The notes under the pieces: model-generated
Seen by the model: only the letters and a program-made list of their open reading frames with translations
Told to the model about the DNA's origin: nothing
Database searches by the model: none
Position numbers and translations under genes: made by a program
Source: Thermoplasmata archaeon
GTDB taxonomy: Archaea; Thermoplasmatota; Thermoplasmata; Thermoplasmatales; Thermoplasmataceae
Direction of reading: 5' to 3'
Assembly (NCBI GenBank): GCA_021797525.1
Contig: JAJZZQ010000086.1
Span: 1 to 26,931, forward strand
DNA: 26,931 nucleotides
Shown: one piece after another, positions 6,581 to 14,452 of the stretch
How positions within the stretch are numbered: the stretch's first letter is position 1
How the letters are laid out: each line of letters opens with the position of its first letter

Positions 6581-6589
6581 ATTCTAAAC
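6581..6589 (+). promoter_or_regulatory. TATA-like element for the aldehyde dehydrogenase gene
   Basis: ATTCTAAAC, centred 26 bp before ATG 6611, the position expected for leaderless transcription. The match to a TATA consensus is weak. Confidence 0.35.
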
Positions 6590-6610
6590 TGATCCGGACA
6601 TTACCCATTC

Positions 6611-8164
6611 ATGTCAGGAGATGATTTCAGTTCCTTCAGGGAACAGACTCTGAAGGAAAACGGGATAAAAAATACGGAAAGCGGAGTTTTTTATGGTAAA
6701 TTCGCAGAAACAAAAGGAGCAGAGACGTACACTTCTATCAGTCCTGTAGATGGGTTGAGGAATTCTTATTTTACACTTGCAGATCGCAGAGAATATGACA
6801 ATTCCGTCAAATATCTGGAAGAGGTATTTGAAATGTGGAATGAAATATCACCTCCCAAGAGAGGAGACATTATCAGGGCTATTGGTGACTCACTGAGCAA
6901 GAATAAGTCCAAACTCGGTGCACTGGTCTCTCTAGAAGCCGGAAAAACAGTGGCAGAAGGGGAAGGAGAGATTCAGGAGATGATAGATATTGCATACTTT
7001 GCTTCTGGGTTATCCCGGCAGCTATACGGGCTGACAATGACCAGTGAGAGAAAAGAACACAGGATGATGGAGATCTGGAATTCCATAGGCACCATAGGTG
7101 TTATTTCCGCTTTCAATTTTCCATCTGCAGTATGGTCATGGAATGCATTCATAGCCGCAGTTTGTGGGAATACTGTTCTATGGAAGCCTTCTACCAAAGG
7201 AGGGCTTGTTTCAATAGGGGTGATGAAAGTTATCTCAGAGACCCTAAATGAAATGGAAGCTCCTCAGATATTCGCACTCGTCAATGGAAAGGGTGGTGAT
7301 GTTGGGGACTGGATGGCAGAAGACAGCCGTCTGAAGCTCATATCGTTTACCGGATCAACTGCAACAGGAAAGCGTGTCAATGAGAAAGTTTCTTTAAGGC
7401 TTGGCCGAACGATACTGGAACTCGGGGGAAACAACTGTGCAATCGTCTCAAGGCATGCTAACCTGGATATAGCGCTCAAGGGAGTCGCCTTCGGGGCTCT
7501 GGCAACCACGGGCCAGAGGTGCACAAGCACCAGGAGAGTACTCGTTGATGAGGCCATTTACGATGAATTTATCAAAAGGCTGAAGAATATTTATGAAAAT
7601 ATTCCCGTTGGGAATCCCAGAAAGGACGGTATTCTTGTGGGCCCTCTGATCGATAAGCAGGCTGTCATTAAATATACTGAAGCGCTTGAAACAGCCAGTA
7701 AACAGGGAGGGAAAATAATCGTTCATGGCAAACCAATAAAAGTTCCAGGCCTTGAGAATGGATTTTATGTCCGCCCTTCTCTTATTAAGGCAAAACCTGA
7801 AATGGAAATAACAAAAGTAGAGACGTTCGCCCCCATACTTTATGTATTCAAATACAGAACCCTTGAAGAGGCAATAACGATACACAATTCAGTTCCGCAG
7901 GGTCTTTCTTCATCAATATTTACAGAAAATCTGAGGGAAGAGGAGCAGTTTCTTTCGTTTGCGGGGTCAGACTGTGGCATTGTAAATGTGAATACAAGCA
8001 CTGCAGGGGCCGAAATAGGAGGGGCTTTTGGAGGAGAAAAGGAGACAGGTTCAGGCAGGGAAAGCGGAAGCGATGCCTGGAAGCTTTACATGAGAAGGCA
8101 GACAGTTACTGTAAATTATGGTAAGGACATCCCTCTTTCTCAGGGTGTCAGGTTCGAGATTTAA
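6611..8164 (+). CDS. Aldehyde dehydrogenase, ALDH7 (antiquitin-like) family
   Basis: 517 aa, full length. It is an NAD(P)-dependent oxidoreductase turning an aldehyde into an acid. Catalytic and cofactor residues are all in place: Asn169 (AFNFP), Lys192 (WKPS), FTGST (246-250), Glu270 in ELGGNN (270-275), and Cys304 in GQRCTS (301-306). The C-terminal signature GGAFGGEKETGSGRESGSD, followed by MRRQTVTVNYGKDIPLSQG, closely matches antiquitin, the alpha-aminoadipic semialdehyde dehydrogenase of lysine breakdown. Substrate is therefore probably aminoadipate semialdehyde or a similar amino aldehyde, but no lysine gene is nearby. It has its own weak TATA element and a T7 run after the stop, so it is likely monocistronic. 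The strong likeness to bacterial/eukaryotic ALDH7 raises the chance of transfer from bacteria. Confidence 0.94.
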   Translation: MSGDDFSSFREQTLKENGIKNTESGVFYGKFAETKGAETYTSISPVDGLRNSYFTLADRREYDNSVKYLEEVFEMWNEISPPKRGDIIRAIGDSLSKNKSKLGALVSLEAGKTVAEGEGEIQEMIDIAYFASGLSRQLYGLTMTSERKEHRMMEIWNSIGTIGVISAFNFPSAVWSWNAFIAAVCGNTVLWKPSTKGGLVSIGVMKVISETLNEMEAPQIFALVNGKGGDVGDWMAEDSRLKLISFTGSTATGKRVNEKVSLRLGRTILELGGNNCAIVSRHANLDIALKGVAFGALATTGQRCTSTRRVLVDEAIYDEFIKRLKNIYENIPVGNPRKDGILVGPLIDKQAVIKYTEALETASKQGGKIIVHGKPIKVPGLENGFYVRPSLIKAKPEMEITKVETFAPILYVFKYRTLEEAITIHNSVPQGLSSSIFTENLREEEQFLSFAGSDCGIVNVNTSTAGAEIGGAFGGEKETGSGRESGSDAWKLYMRRQTVTVNYGKDIPLSQGVRFEI

Positions 8165-8185
8165 ACATTAAAGTACTGTGAGTAA

Positions 8186-8192
8186 TTTTTTT
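8186..8192 (+). terminator. T-tract terminator after the aldehyde dehydrogenase gene
   Basis: A run of seven T residues 22 nt after the stop codon, with no strong hairpin; U-rich tracts alone can end transcription in archaea. It directly abuts the promoter of the next operon. Confidence 0.45.
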
Positions 8193-8209
8193 ATTAATAA
8201 TTATTATTA
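8193..8209 (+). promoter_or_regulatory. Promoter of the methionine operon
   Basis: An AT-only stretch with two TATA-like cores (ATTAATAA 8193-8200 and TTATTATTA 8201-8209). The second is centred about 27 bp before GTG 8232, fitting a leaderless start. Confidence 0.45.
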
Positions 8210-8231
8210 GTAATGTCATAATGCAAAGACA

Positions 8232-9056
8232 GTGAGAAGAGATCTTATCACGGAATTCCGCGGTCCAATCAGGTCGGTGGAGATAGTACCCAGGAAATCG
8301 TTGAACACAGAAGAATTCCTATCAGCAATAATTAGGCTGACCGACAGAGCAAATATGGTCACATCTCCTGACAATCCAATGGGAAGTCCAGGAATCGATC
8401 CGGTGATAGCAACATACCTGATTGCCTCTCAGAGTGATATGATTCCAGTTCCCCACATTACCCCTAGAGACAGGAACAAGATTCAGATACAGACAGAGGT
8501 GCTTACTGCCCTCAAGCTCGGAATAAGAAATTTTTTCACCATATCCGGAGATCCAATTGACCCAAAGCACATGTCCAGGGAGGTCAGAGAGGTGGACACA
8601 CTGGGGCTTATCGATTGCATCAGGGGTTCGTTTGCCCAACTTCCGGAAGGAATGATGCCTGTAGACGTTTCTGTTGGCTCTGCAATGAATCCATTCAGGG
8701 AACAGGAGGAAGAAATTGTAAGATCAAAGATATCAAGAGGATCAGGTTTTTTTATATCACAGGTGATATTCGATTCTTCTTATCTCAAGCAGGAATGGGT
8801 TCAAAGGAGAAACTTCAAACTTCTTGGGGGTTTCATGCCATTGACCAGAAAGGGGCAGATAAAGTTTCTTGATAAGATGGGTTCCCGGATATCTGACGAG
8901 AGCAGAAAAAAACTTGAAAGTGCAGACAAAATAGAGGAGGTATCATCCCGCTTGATAAAGGACGCATATGATGACCTCAAAGGATACGTGGACGGAATTC
9001 ACCTGATGCCAATGGGAAAGACAGAGCTTGCAGCAGAAATACTGGAGTGCATATAA
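8232..9056 (+). CDS. Methylenetetrahydrofolate reductase-like protein (MetF family)
   Basis: 274 aa, similar to the single-domain MetF barrel. Such enzymes use FAD to reduce a methylene-pterin to the methyl-pterin that methylates homocysteine. Seen here: the first strand SVEIVP with Glu17, the position of the catalytic glutamate; the HITPRDRNKIQIQTEVLTAL helix (about residues 75-95), which in MetF starts 'CRDRN'; FFTISGDPID, matching the 'RGDP' cofactor loop; and DGIHLMPMG near the C-terminus. GTG 8232 is preferred from the TATA spacing. The next gene starts directly after the stop codon (TAA-ATG), and the one after that overlaps, so all three form an operon with methionine synthase pieces. 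This makes a methyl-donor role likely. Whether the pterin is folate or an archaeal analogue cannot be read here. Confidence 0.82.
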   Translation: MRRDLITEFRGPIRSVEIVPRKSLNTEEFLSAIIRLTDRANMVTSPDNPMGSPGIDPVIATYLIASQSDMIPVPHITPRDRNKIQIQTEVLTALKLGIRNFFTISGDPIDPKHMSREVREVDTLGLIDCIRGSFAQLPEGMMPVDVSVGSAMNPFREQEEEIVRSKISRGSGFFISQVIFDSSYLKQEWVQRRNFKLLGGFMPLTRKGQIKFLDKMGSRISDESRKKLESADKIEEVSSRLIKDAYDDLKGYVDGIHLMPMGKTELAAEILECI

Positions 9057-9953
9057 ATGAAGAAAATAGAGACGGTCTTGTTTGGAATTTATCCGAAGAG
9101 CGAGAAACTGAGAATAAGGATAGGAAGGTGGGAAAGGAATATTGTCAGCACCTCTGACCTTGTAAATGTCTTACGACAGGAAACAGATAATGTAGAGAGC
9201 GAATGGGCTGAATCCGGTATTGATCACTGGGCCTCACCACTCTTCAACTGGTACGACATATTCCGGCCGTTCAGTACACTGATAAAAGGTATAGAACTTG
9301 GCCCACTGACAAGATATCATGAAACAAACACATTCTATCGCATTCCTGTAGTGGGAAGAGACCTGTCAGTGAATGAAAACCCAGATCTTAAGCCAGACTC
9401 GAAAGATGGGTTGCCACCCCCTCTCTATTATGGCAATTCAGAATGGGCATTCTTGCCAGGGCTGAGGACCTTCTATACTATGTCAGAAACTGCCAGAATT
9501 AATGAGGAAGAATTCACAGAAAATATGATACCAATTTACAGTGATATATTGGAAAATGCAGGAAAAAAGAAACTCTTTGTCTTCGAAGGTTCTGACCCGG
9601 GTCATTTTGATTACTCCGTATACAAAGAAGTTATGAGCCCCTCAAAGACTGTAATATTTTTCAGTAGGTCACCCGGAAAGGATAACCTGTCCTCTATATC
9701 AGAAAAATTCTATTCTCTCATAGAATCCTCCAGGGATTCAGGTGATCAGACTTTGCAATACTCTCAACGCAAAGGTGTTGCAGTTATTGATGCACATTCT
9801 ACAAGTATTGAGAGCAGTCACAATATTCTGGAAAAAATAGAGGACACCGGTGAGAATGTAATCTTAACTTCAAATGACTATCTTGACTTTCTGCCCAGGT
9901 CTGTAGCTGATAAGAAAGTCAGAGTCTTAGGGGGTTGTTCAAGTGTCAGATAA
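9057..9953 (+). CDS. Stand-alone MetE N-terminal-domain-like protein
   Basis: 298 aa. It resembles the N-terminal barrel of cobalamin-independent methionine synthase: SPLFNWYDIFRPF (60-72) and GPLTRYHETNTFYRIPVV (82-99) match the N-domain substrate and folate-binding side of MetE. It lacks the His-Cys/Glu/Cys zinc set, as expected for that half. In bacteria and plants the two barrels are one polypeptide of about 750 aa; here they are separate genes in the natural order. ATG 9057 directly follows the MetF-like stop and the 3' end overlaps the catalytic-half gene by 11 nt. Inferred role: binds or positions the methyl donor for the downstream zinc subunit, perhaps also contacting the MetF-like reductase. 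Confidence 0.8.
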   Translation: MKKIETVLFGIYPKSEKLRIRIGRWERNIVSTSDLVNVLRQETDNVESEWAESGIDHWASPLFNWYDIFRPFSTLIKGIELGPLTRYHETNTFYRIPVVGRDLSVNENPDLKPDSKDGLPPPLYYGNSEWAFLPGLRTFYTMSETARINEEEFTENMIPIYSDILENAGKKKLFVFEGSDPGHFDYSVYKEVMSPSKTVIFFSRSPGKDNLSSISEKFYSLIESSRDSGDQTLQYSQRKGVAVIDAHSTSIESSHNILEKIEDTGENVILTSNDYLDFLPRSVADKKVRVLGGCSSVR

Positions 9954-10986
9954 AAATATACTAATAACTCAGGAAATAGGTAGCTTCAGAAAGCCGGAGT
10001 ATCTTAGCAGAACATTTCACTCAATTGAAGGCAAACCTGAATTTCAAGATGTAGCAGGGCGGGCTTCAATTGAAACTCTCAAGTTATTCTCAGACAGTGG
10101 CATAATGAACCATGGAATAGCAGGAGAGATGTTCAGGTGGGAAATGTATGAATATCTTGCAAGGAAAATCAGAAATATAGAATTTCACGGAAAGGTAAGG
10201 TCGTTTGACAACAGGTATTACAATAAGGGCAGTGTATCAGGGGAGATTTCACTTGTAGAGTCACCTCATGCAGATGAGCTGGAGTTCATACTCAAGCACA
10301 CGGATGCCCCTCTTAAAATACCTATAACAGGCCCATATACAATGGCAGACTGGTCATTCAATGACCATTACGGAACAAGGCTGGAACTTGCCAACGCATT
10401 TGCTGACCTGATCAGGGGTGAAATTGAATACATCCATGGGGTATGGAGAAAATACAGGGGAGATGAAATTATGCAGGTCCAGATAGATGAGCCCGCCGCC
10501 ACAACCCACCCTTCTGAAATGGACATTGTTATAGAGTCTGTGAACAGATCTGTTCAGGGTCTCACTGGACTTGAAACATCTATACACGTATGCTACAGCA
10601 AGGATTATAGAATGCTATATGACAGACTACCTGACCTGCATCTGGATGGCCTGAACCTTGAGTATTCCAACCGGGATCTCCTTCAGTTGGGTACTGGTGA
10701 ATCTGCCAGGCCAGGCTTCTCAGATATAAAATATTTCACACAGATTAATGCCTCCCTTAATGCGCCAAAATTCCTCGGCATTGGTGTAACAGATGTTCAT
10801 ATTGATACTGTTGAAAGCGTTGAACTAATAACAGACCGCATAAGAGAGGCATTGAGATATGTCGAGAAGCCAGAAATTATAAGGCTCAACCCTGATTGCG
10901 GTCTCAGGACAAGGTCCAGGGAAATCGGTTTTAAGAAGCTGAAAAATATGTCTCTGGCCAGGGAGATAATTATGGATGAACTGTGA
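9943..10986 (+). CDS. metE: Cobalamin-independent methionine synthase, catalytic (C-terminal) domain
   Basis: 347 aa, the size of the isolated MetE catalytic barrel. It transfers a methyl group to homocysteine. The zinc ligands are complete: His215 and Cys217 in SIHVCYSKD, Glu240 in GLNLEYS, and Cys319 in LNPDCGLRTR. The substrate motif IDEP is at 181-184, and an ITQEIGSFRKP start (8-18) is typical of archaeal core MetE. GTG 9943 overlaps the preceding N-domain-like gene by 11 nt, with a G-rich ribosome site (GGGGG) nearby, so translation is probably coupled. Stand-alone archaeal core-MetE proteins often use a methyl donor other than methyl-folate; here the operon supplies both an N-domain partner and a MetF-like reductase. 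The gene ends 7 bp from the converging sedolisin gene. Confidence 0.9.
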   Translation: MSDKNILITQEIGSFRKPEYLSRTFHSIEGKPEFQDVAGRASIETLKLFSDSGIMNHGIAGEMFRWEMYEYLARKIRNIEFHGKVRSFDNRYYNKGSVSGEISLVESPHADELEFILKHTDAPLKIPITGPYTMADWSFNDHYGTRLELANAFADLIRGEIEYIHGVWRKYRGDEIMQVQIDEPAATTHPSEMDIVIESVNRSVQGLTGLETSIHVCYSKDYRMLYDRLPDLHLDGLNLEYSNRDLLQLGTGESARPGFSDIKYFTQINASLNAPKFLGIGVTDVHIDTVESVELITDRIREALRYVEKPEIIRLNPDCGLRTRSREIGFKKLKNMSLAREIIMDEL

Positions 10987-10993
10987 AGTTATA

Positions 10994-13900
10994 TCATTCC
11001 TCAATTCTATTCCTTTTTTTCCTGAGATAAAGATAATCAATCATTAGTGCCACATAGAAGATCAATCCTCCTGTGAGTGCGATATTTGCTGCTATGTAGT
11101 AAGGGTTGGAATATGTTATTTTTAAACTCTGTGTTGTGTATTGCTGGGAATTGTTGAGATAAAGTTCCAGGATCACATAGGTTGTATGGAATGGCGTTAC
11201 TCCAGTCAGGAATGTGTAACTGCTTGTCTGTTTCCCAATAGTGATGGCTCTGCTGTTTGAAAACTGGGGATTTCCAGAAATGTATATCTCATAATGGGAA
11301 AAGTCGGAACCGGTATATGTTGTCCAAGAGATATAGGAGAAATAAAAGAGAAACGGAAAATATCTCCCAAATGAGAGTATGACCCTCGAAGATATGCTGA
11401 TATCAAGAGGTGTGAGATAAATTTTCAGGGGAGATATTGAACCTGTTATATCTGTCATTCCACTGTATTTTTCATAAAGTGGTGATGTTATGTTGATGCT
11501 CAGATCACCCGGAGCAGAATAGAACACAAAATACCCCTCTGAATTGACATAGGCCAGTAGATCATTGCCTGAATATACCCTGCCTCCTGAAATATTAAAT
11601 CCGAAGACACTGTCAAATAGGTGTCCGGAAACCTTAATCAGAGATGAATTCAGAGGATCCAGAGCTACGGTTTCTCTGTAATATGTTCCCGGTTTAGGAG
11701 TTACAGATATACTGTAATTATTGAATCCTCTGGATGTGACTGTTACATTAACAGGCCTTTTGACATAAGCCGAAAATGGCCCGAATGTCCCATTGACTCC
11801 CTCCAATGCAGTCCCTCCAACAGCGACAGTTGAATTCGGCTGGAATACAAAGAATTCAAAAACGACTCTCATGGGTTCAATGGACAGGTTGAGGTATGTG
11901 GCAGCGTTTACTGTCAATTCAGTAGTGTTGAACCCTTTGGAGGCAAGTGAAATAGAATCAGTATTGTTAGTGAGAACAATCCTCTGCTGGGTGCCAGTTT
12001 TTCCAGTATAGGTTATACCGTTGTCTATTACAGCTGTGTAAGGGACCCCAGGTAAATATGAGACGGAGGAGCTAACATTGAGATCAGACTCTCTTAGCCC
12101 TGGCACTGTTATTTCCCTATAGGCGATGGCTGTATCGTTATTCGCATAAACTGCTTCCACGGTATAGGAGCCTCCCGTTGATTGGAAATCGGCTTTTCCC
12201 GAATTTAAAGCTGTTCCATTAACCAGCCACTTGACATTTGAGTTGTTTGTTGCCAGGGATAACGAGACTGTGGAAGGATATGCGAAACTTTCATTGAACA
12301 GTATCAATTGCTGAGTTTCAGTCGTTTTCTGAGTATATGCCTGGGACATCCCCCTGAAAAACGTGTAGTTTCCTTTTGAGCCAGATACAGAAATATTGCT
12401 GAAGCCGTTACCAGAGCTGGAATATCGCTCCATGAATTCCGGATTGAGGCTAACTGTTTTGTTTCCGTATACTGCGTGGGTGTTTGAGAATGTCCCATTG
12501 TATATGAAGGATGAGTTATCCTTCCCGTAAAGAATACTCTCTCCGATATTGGGCATAGCAGCACCCGAGAAATTCATAAATGCAAAAAGGCTCAATGAGG
12601 TACCGCCAGAGGAAGATGTTATATCTGTCCCATTCTCATTGATATCCAGGGAGAAGGCCATTGATTCCGGCAGGCTCATCACAGGACCGTATTTGGTATA
12701 GTTCAATCCATAATTCCTCAGATACAGGACTGCTCTGTAGGAATCGTTGTGGATTAAAATACCAGATTCTAAGAACTGTTCTTTATCAGCATACAGTGAA
12801 ACATAAAAGAGGTCAGATGAATTCGTAAATGTGGAATTAGCCATTATTGAATCTGATGGTTTACCGCTTATGGACAGGTTACTTTCCAGTCCGCTGAAGT
12901 TATAGCCTGATGGGTCGAACTGAAGTCGGGCTCCGTAAGGTGCGAGAAATTTTTCCGAACTCAATACAAGCTGCCACACGTTCGGGGTACCAAGCCCTGT
13001 TACAGGATTCCAGCCAGCTGAGTTTGAATAATACCCATTGGAGCCATAGTAAATCTGTGTAAAAGATATATTGTAGTAATCGGAATGATAGATCTGATAG
13101 AAAAGAGGGTCCGGAGATCCGATTGTTGTATTGTCGGCACTGTCAATCAGGGCGAGCACAGCAGACCATATGGGTGCACCTATACTCGTTCCTCCAATCC
13201 TGTACTGTCCACCACCAGTAATTACCTGAACTCCAGTATAGTTGTCAGCATCCATGGCGACGTCAGGAACCCCTCTCATATTTGTTATGTTCTTTATTCC
13301 GTTCTGGTATGATGGTTTGGGAAAATACATACTGTAACCCCCACCGCTGCCGTATGTCTTTCCGCTAATGTTTCCACCCCACCCCTCCTGTACAACAGAA
13401 TCCTTATTCAGAAATGAGAGAGAGGTACCGCCAACAGAAAGTACATAGGGATCGGATGCCGGAAAATTAACGGTAAGTGTTGTTTTGCCGTCAAGGGCTC
13501 CCTGATCACCGCTTGCTGCAACAACTGATATACCTCTGAACTGAGCCTGCTGAATCATTTCAGAATACGTTCCTATCTCCGAGGATGAAATACTGCTTTC
13601 AGGCACACCCCAGCTTAATGATATTATGCTGGCCAGGCCATTGCTTATCACCATGGAGGTTGCATTCATAAGTGTTGTGAGGCCGTCATCAGGAGCTACG
13701 AAGAGTTTAATTCGGGCCTGAGGGGCCATGGCATGTGCCCACTCTACGTCTGTGGAGGTCTCAATTGCCCATTGCCTGTTCACACTGAGAGGTTTACCGG
13801 AGGGGTAATAGATGCTCAGGTTAACAGGAGGAAGGTCATTCAAGTGATCGAAAGCATTCAGGTCATACTGAATGTTCGGATCTCCGTAAGCGTCAACTAT

Positions 13901-14401
13901 TCCGATTGTTATTCCCTTGCCACTGTCGTTATTGGCATAGGCCTGGGTAAAGTTATATGCGTTCGCAATCATTGAAGGGGTATATGCAAATGGAGCTATC
14001 TGATATGGGGTCGCATTGCTGTATAGCAGATCTGTTAAAACCGGTTGAGACTGATTAACTGAAAAATAGTCGGAAACCACTCCGCCCTTCAATTCAGAAA
14101 GAACTCTGTTGACACTGTTGAAATACTTATCCTCAACCCTGAAATTTATCAGTCCACTATCCGAACTGAGCGTACCGGTATATTTATGGATATTCTCATT
14201 CAGAATAGCAAGGCTTTCTGGCTCAGGATTCAGAAGAACAGTAAACTGTGTCTGATTATCAAAGCTCACAGGTGTAGAGATGTCAGTATTGACTTTAACC
14301 TCAAAACTGGCAGGGGAAATGGTTGAAGAAAATGCAGAAGAGAGAAGAATTAAAACCATCATAGATGTAATTGACAACAGCAGAATTCTATTTATCTGCA
14401 T
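10994..14401 (-). CDS. Sedolisin (S53) serine-carboxyl peptidase, secreted and membrane-anchored
   Basis: 1135 aa. Residues about 6-28 form a hydrophobic signal segment; about 35-150 look like the S53 pro-domain (QFTVLLNP, DYFSVNQSQP). The catalytic domain (about 155-485) has Glu214 and Asp218 (ETSTDVEWAHAMAPQA), Asp299 in AASGDQGA and Ser406 in GGTSIGAP, followed by AGWNPVTGLGTPN. Sedolisins work at acid pH, which suits an acidophile digesting peptides outside the cell. The remaining 600 residues are Ser/Thr/Asn-rich beta modules with many N-glycosylation-type sites, ending in one membrane span (about 1100-1125) and a basic RKKRNR tail. ATG 14401 fits leaderless transcription from the shared TATA box; an upstream TTG (14467) would overlap the promoter. 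In the calcium-site motif, Asn replaces the usual Asp of GWD. Confidence 0.92.
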   Translation of the reverse strand: MQINRILLLSITSMMVLILLSSAFSSTISPASFEVKVNTDISTPVSFDNQTQFTVLLNPEPESLAILNENIHKYTGTLSSDSGLINFRVEDKYFNSVNRVLSELKGGVVSDYFSVNQSQPVLTDLLYSNATPYQIAPFAYTPSMIANAYNFTQAYANNDSGKGITIGIVDAYGDPNIQYDLNAFDHLNDLPPVNLSIYYPSGKPLSVNRQWAIETSTDVEWAHAMAPQARIKLFVAPDDGLTTLMNATSMVISNGLASIISLSWGVPESSISSSEIGTYSEMIQQAQFRGISVVAASGDQGALDGKTTLTVNFPASDPYVLSVGGTSLSFLNKDSVVQEGWGGNISGKTYGSGGGYSMYFPKPSYQNGIKNITNMRGVPDVAMDADNYTGVQVITGGGQYRIGGTSIGAPIWSAVLALIDSADNTTIGSPDPLFYQIYHSDYYNISFTQIYYGSNGYYSNSAGWNPVTGLGTPNVWQLVLSSEKFLAPYGARLQFDPSGYNFSGLESNLSISGKPSDSIMANSTFTNSSDLFYVSLYADKEQFLESGILIHNDSYRAVLYLRNYGLNYTKYGPVMSLPESMAFSLDINENGTDITSSSGGTSLSLFAFMNFSGAAMPNIGESILYGKDNSSFIYNGTFSNTHAVYGNKTVSLNPEFMERYSSSGNGFSNISVSGSKGNYTFFRGMSQAYTQKTTETQQLILFNESFAYPSTVSLSLATNNSNVKWLVNGTALNSGKADFQSTGGSYTVEAVYANNDTAIAYREITVPGLRESDLNVSSSVSYLPGVPYTAVIDNGITYTGKTGTQQRIVLTNNTDSISLASKGFNTTELTVNAATYLNLSIEPMRVVFEFFVFQPNSTVAVGGTALEGVNGTFGPFSAYVKRPVNVTVTSRGFNNYSISVTPKPGTYYRETVALDPLNSSLIKVSGHLFDSVFGFNISGGRVYSGNDLLAYVNSEGYFVFYSAPGDLSINITSPLYEKYSGMTDITGSISPLKIYLTPLDISISSRVILSFGRYFPFLFYFSYISWTTYTGSDFSHYEIYISGNPQFSNSRAITIGKQTSSYTFLTGVTPFHTTYVILELYLNNSQQYTTQSLKITYSNPYYIAANIALTGGLIFYVALMIDYLYLRKKRNRIEE
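11014..11020 (+). terminator. T-tract terminator of the methionine operon, inside the sedolisin 3' end
   Basis: Seven T residues 27 nt after the metE stop on the plus strand. On the other strand the same bases encode the Lys/Arg tail of the sedolisin, so one short stretch serves both genes. Confidence 0.4.
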
Positions 14402-14423
14402 ATTCCGTGCACAATGAGAAACC

Positions 14424-14435
14424 CTATTAATATAT
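14424..14435. promoter_or_regulatory. Shared bidirectional TATA box, sedolisin (-) / priS (+)
   Basis: CTATTAATATATTC is AT-symmetric and reads as a TATA box on both strands. Its centre, near 14427-14430, is at the midpoint between ATG 14401 (minus) and TTG 14453 (plus), 23-29 bp from each. Only 51 bp separate the two start codons, leaving no space for leaders or for two separate promoters. Confidence 0.6.
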
Positions 14436-14452
14436 TCTCCTATTGAGCCCTG

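Noticed and set aside
7448..7885. 145-codon minus-strand frame inside the aldehyde dehydrogenase gene
   Set aside because: Antisense to the catalytic-cysteine region of a full-length conserved enzyme.
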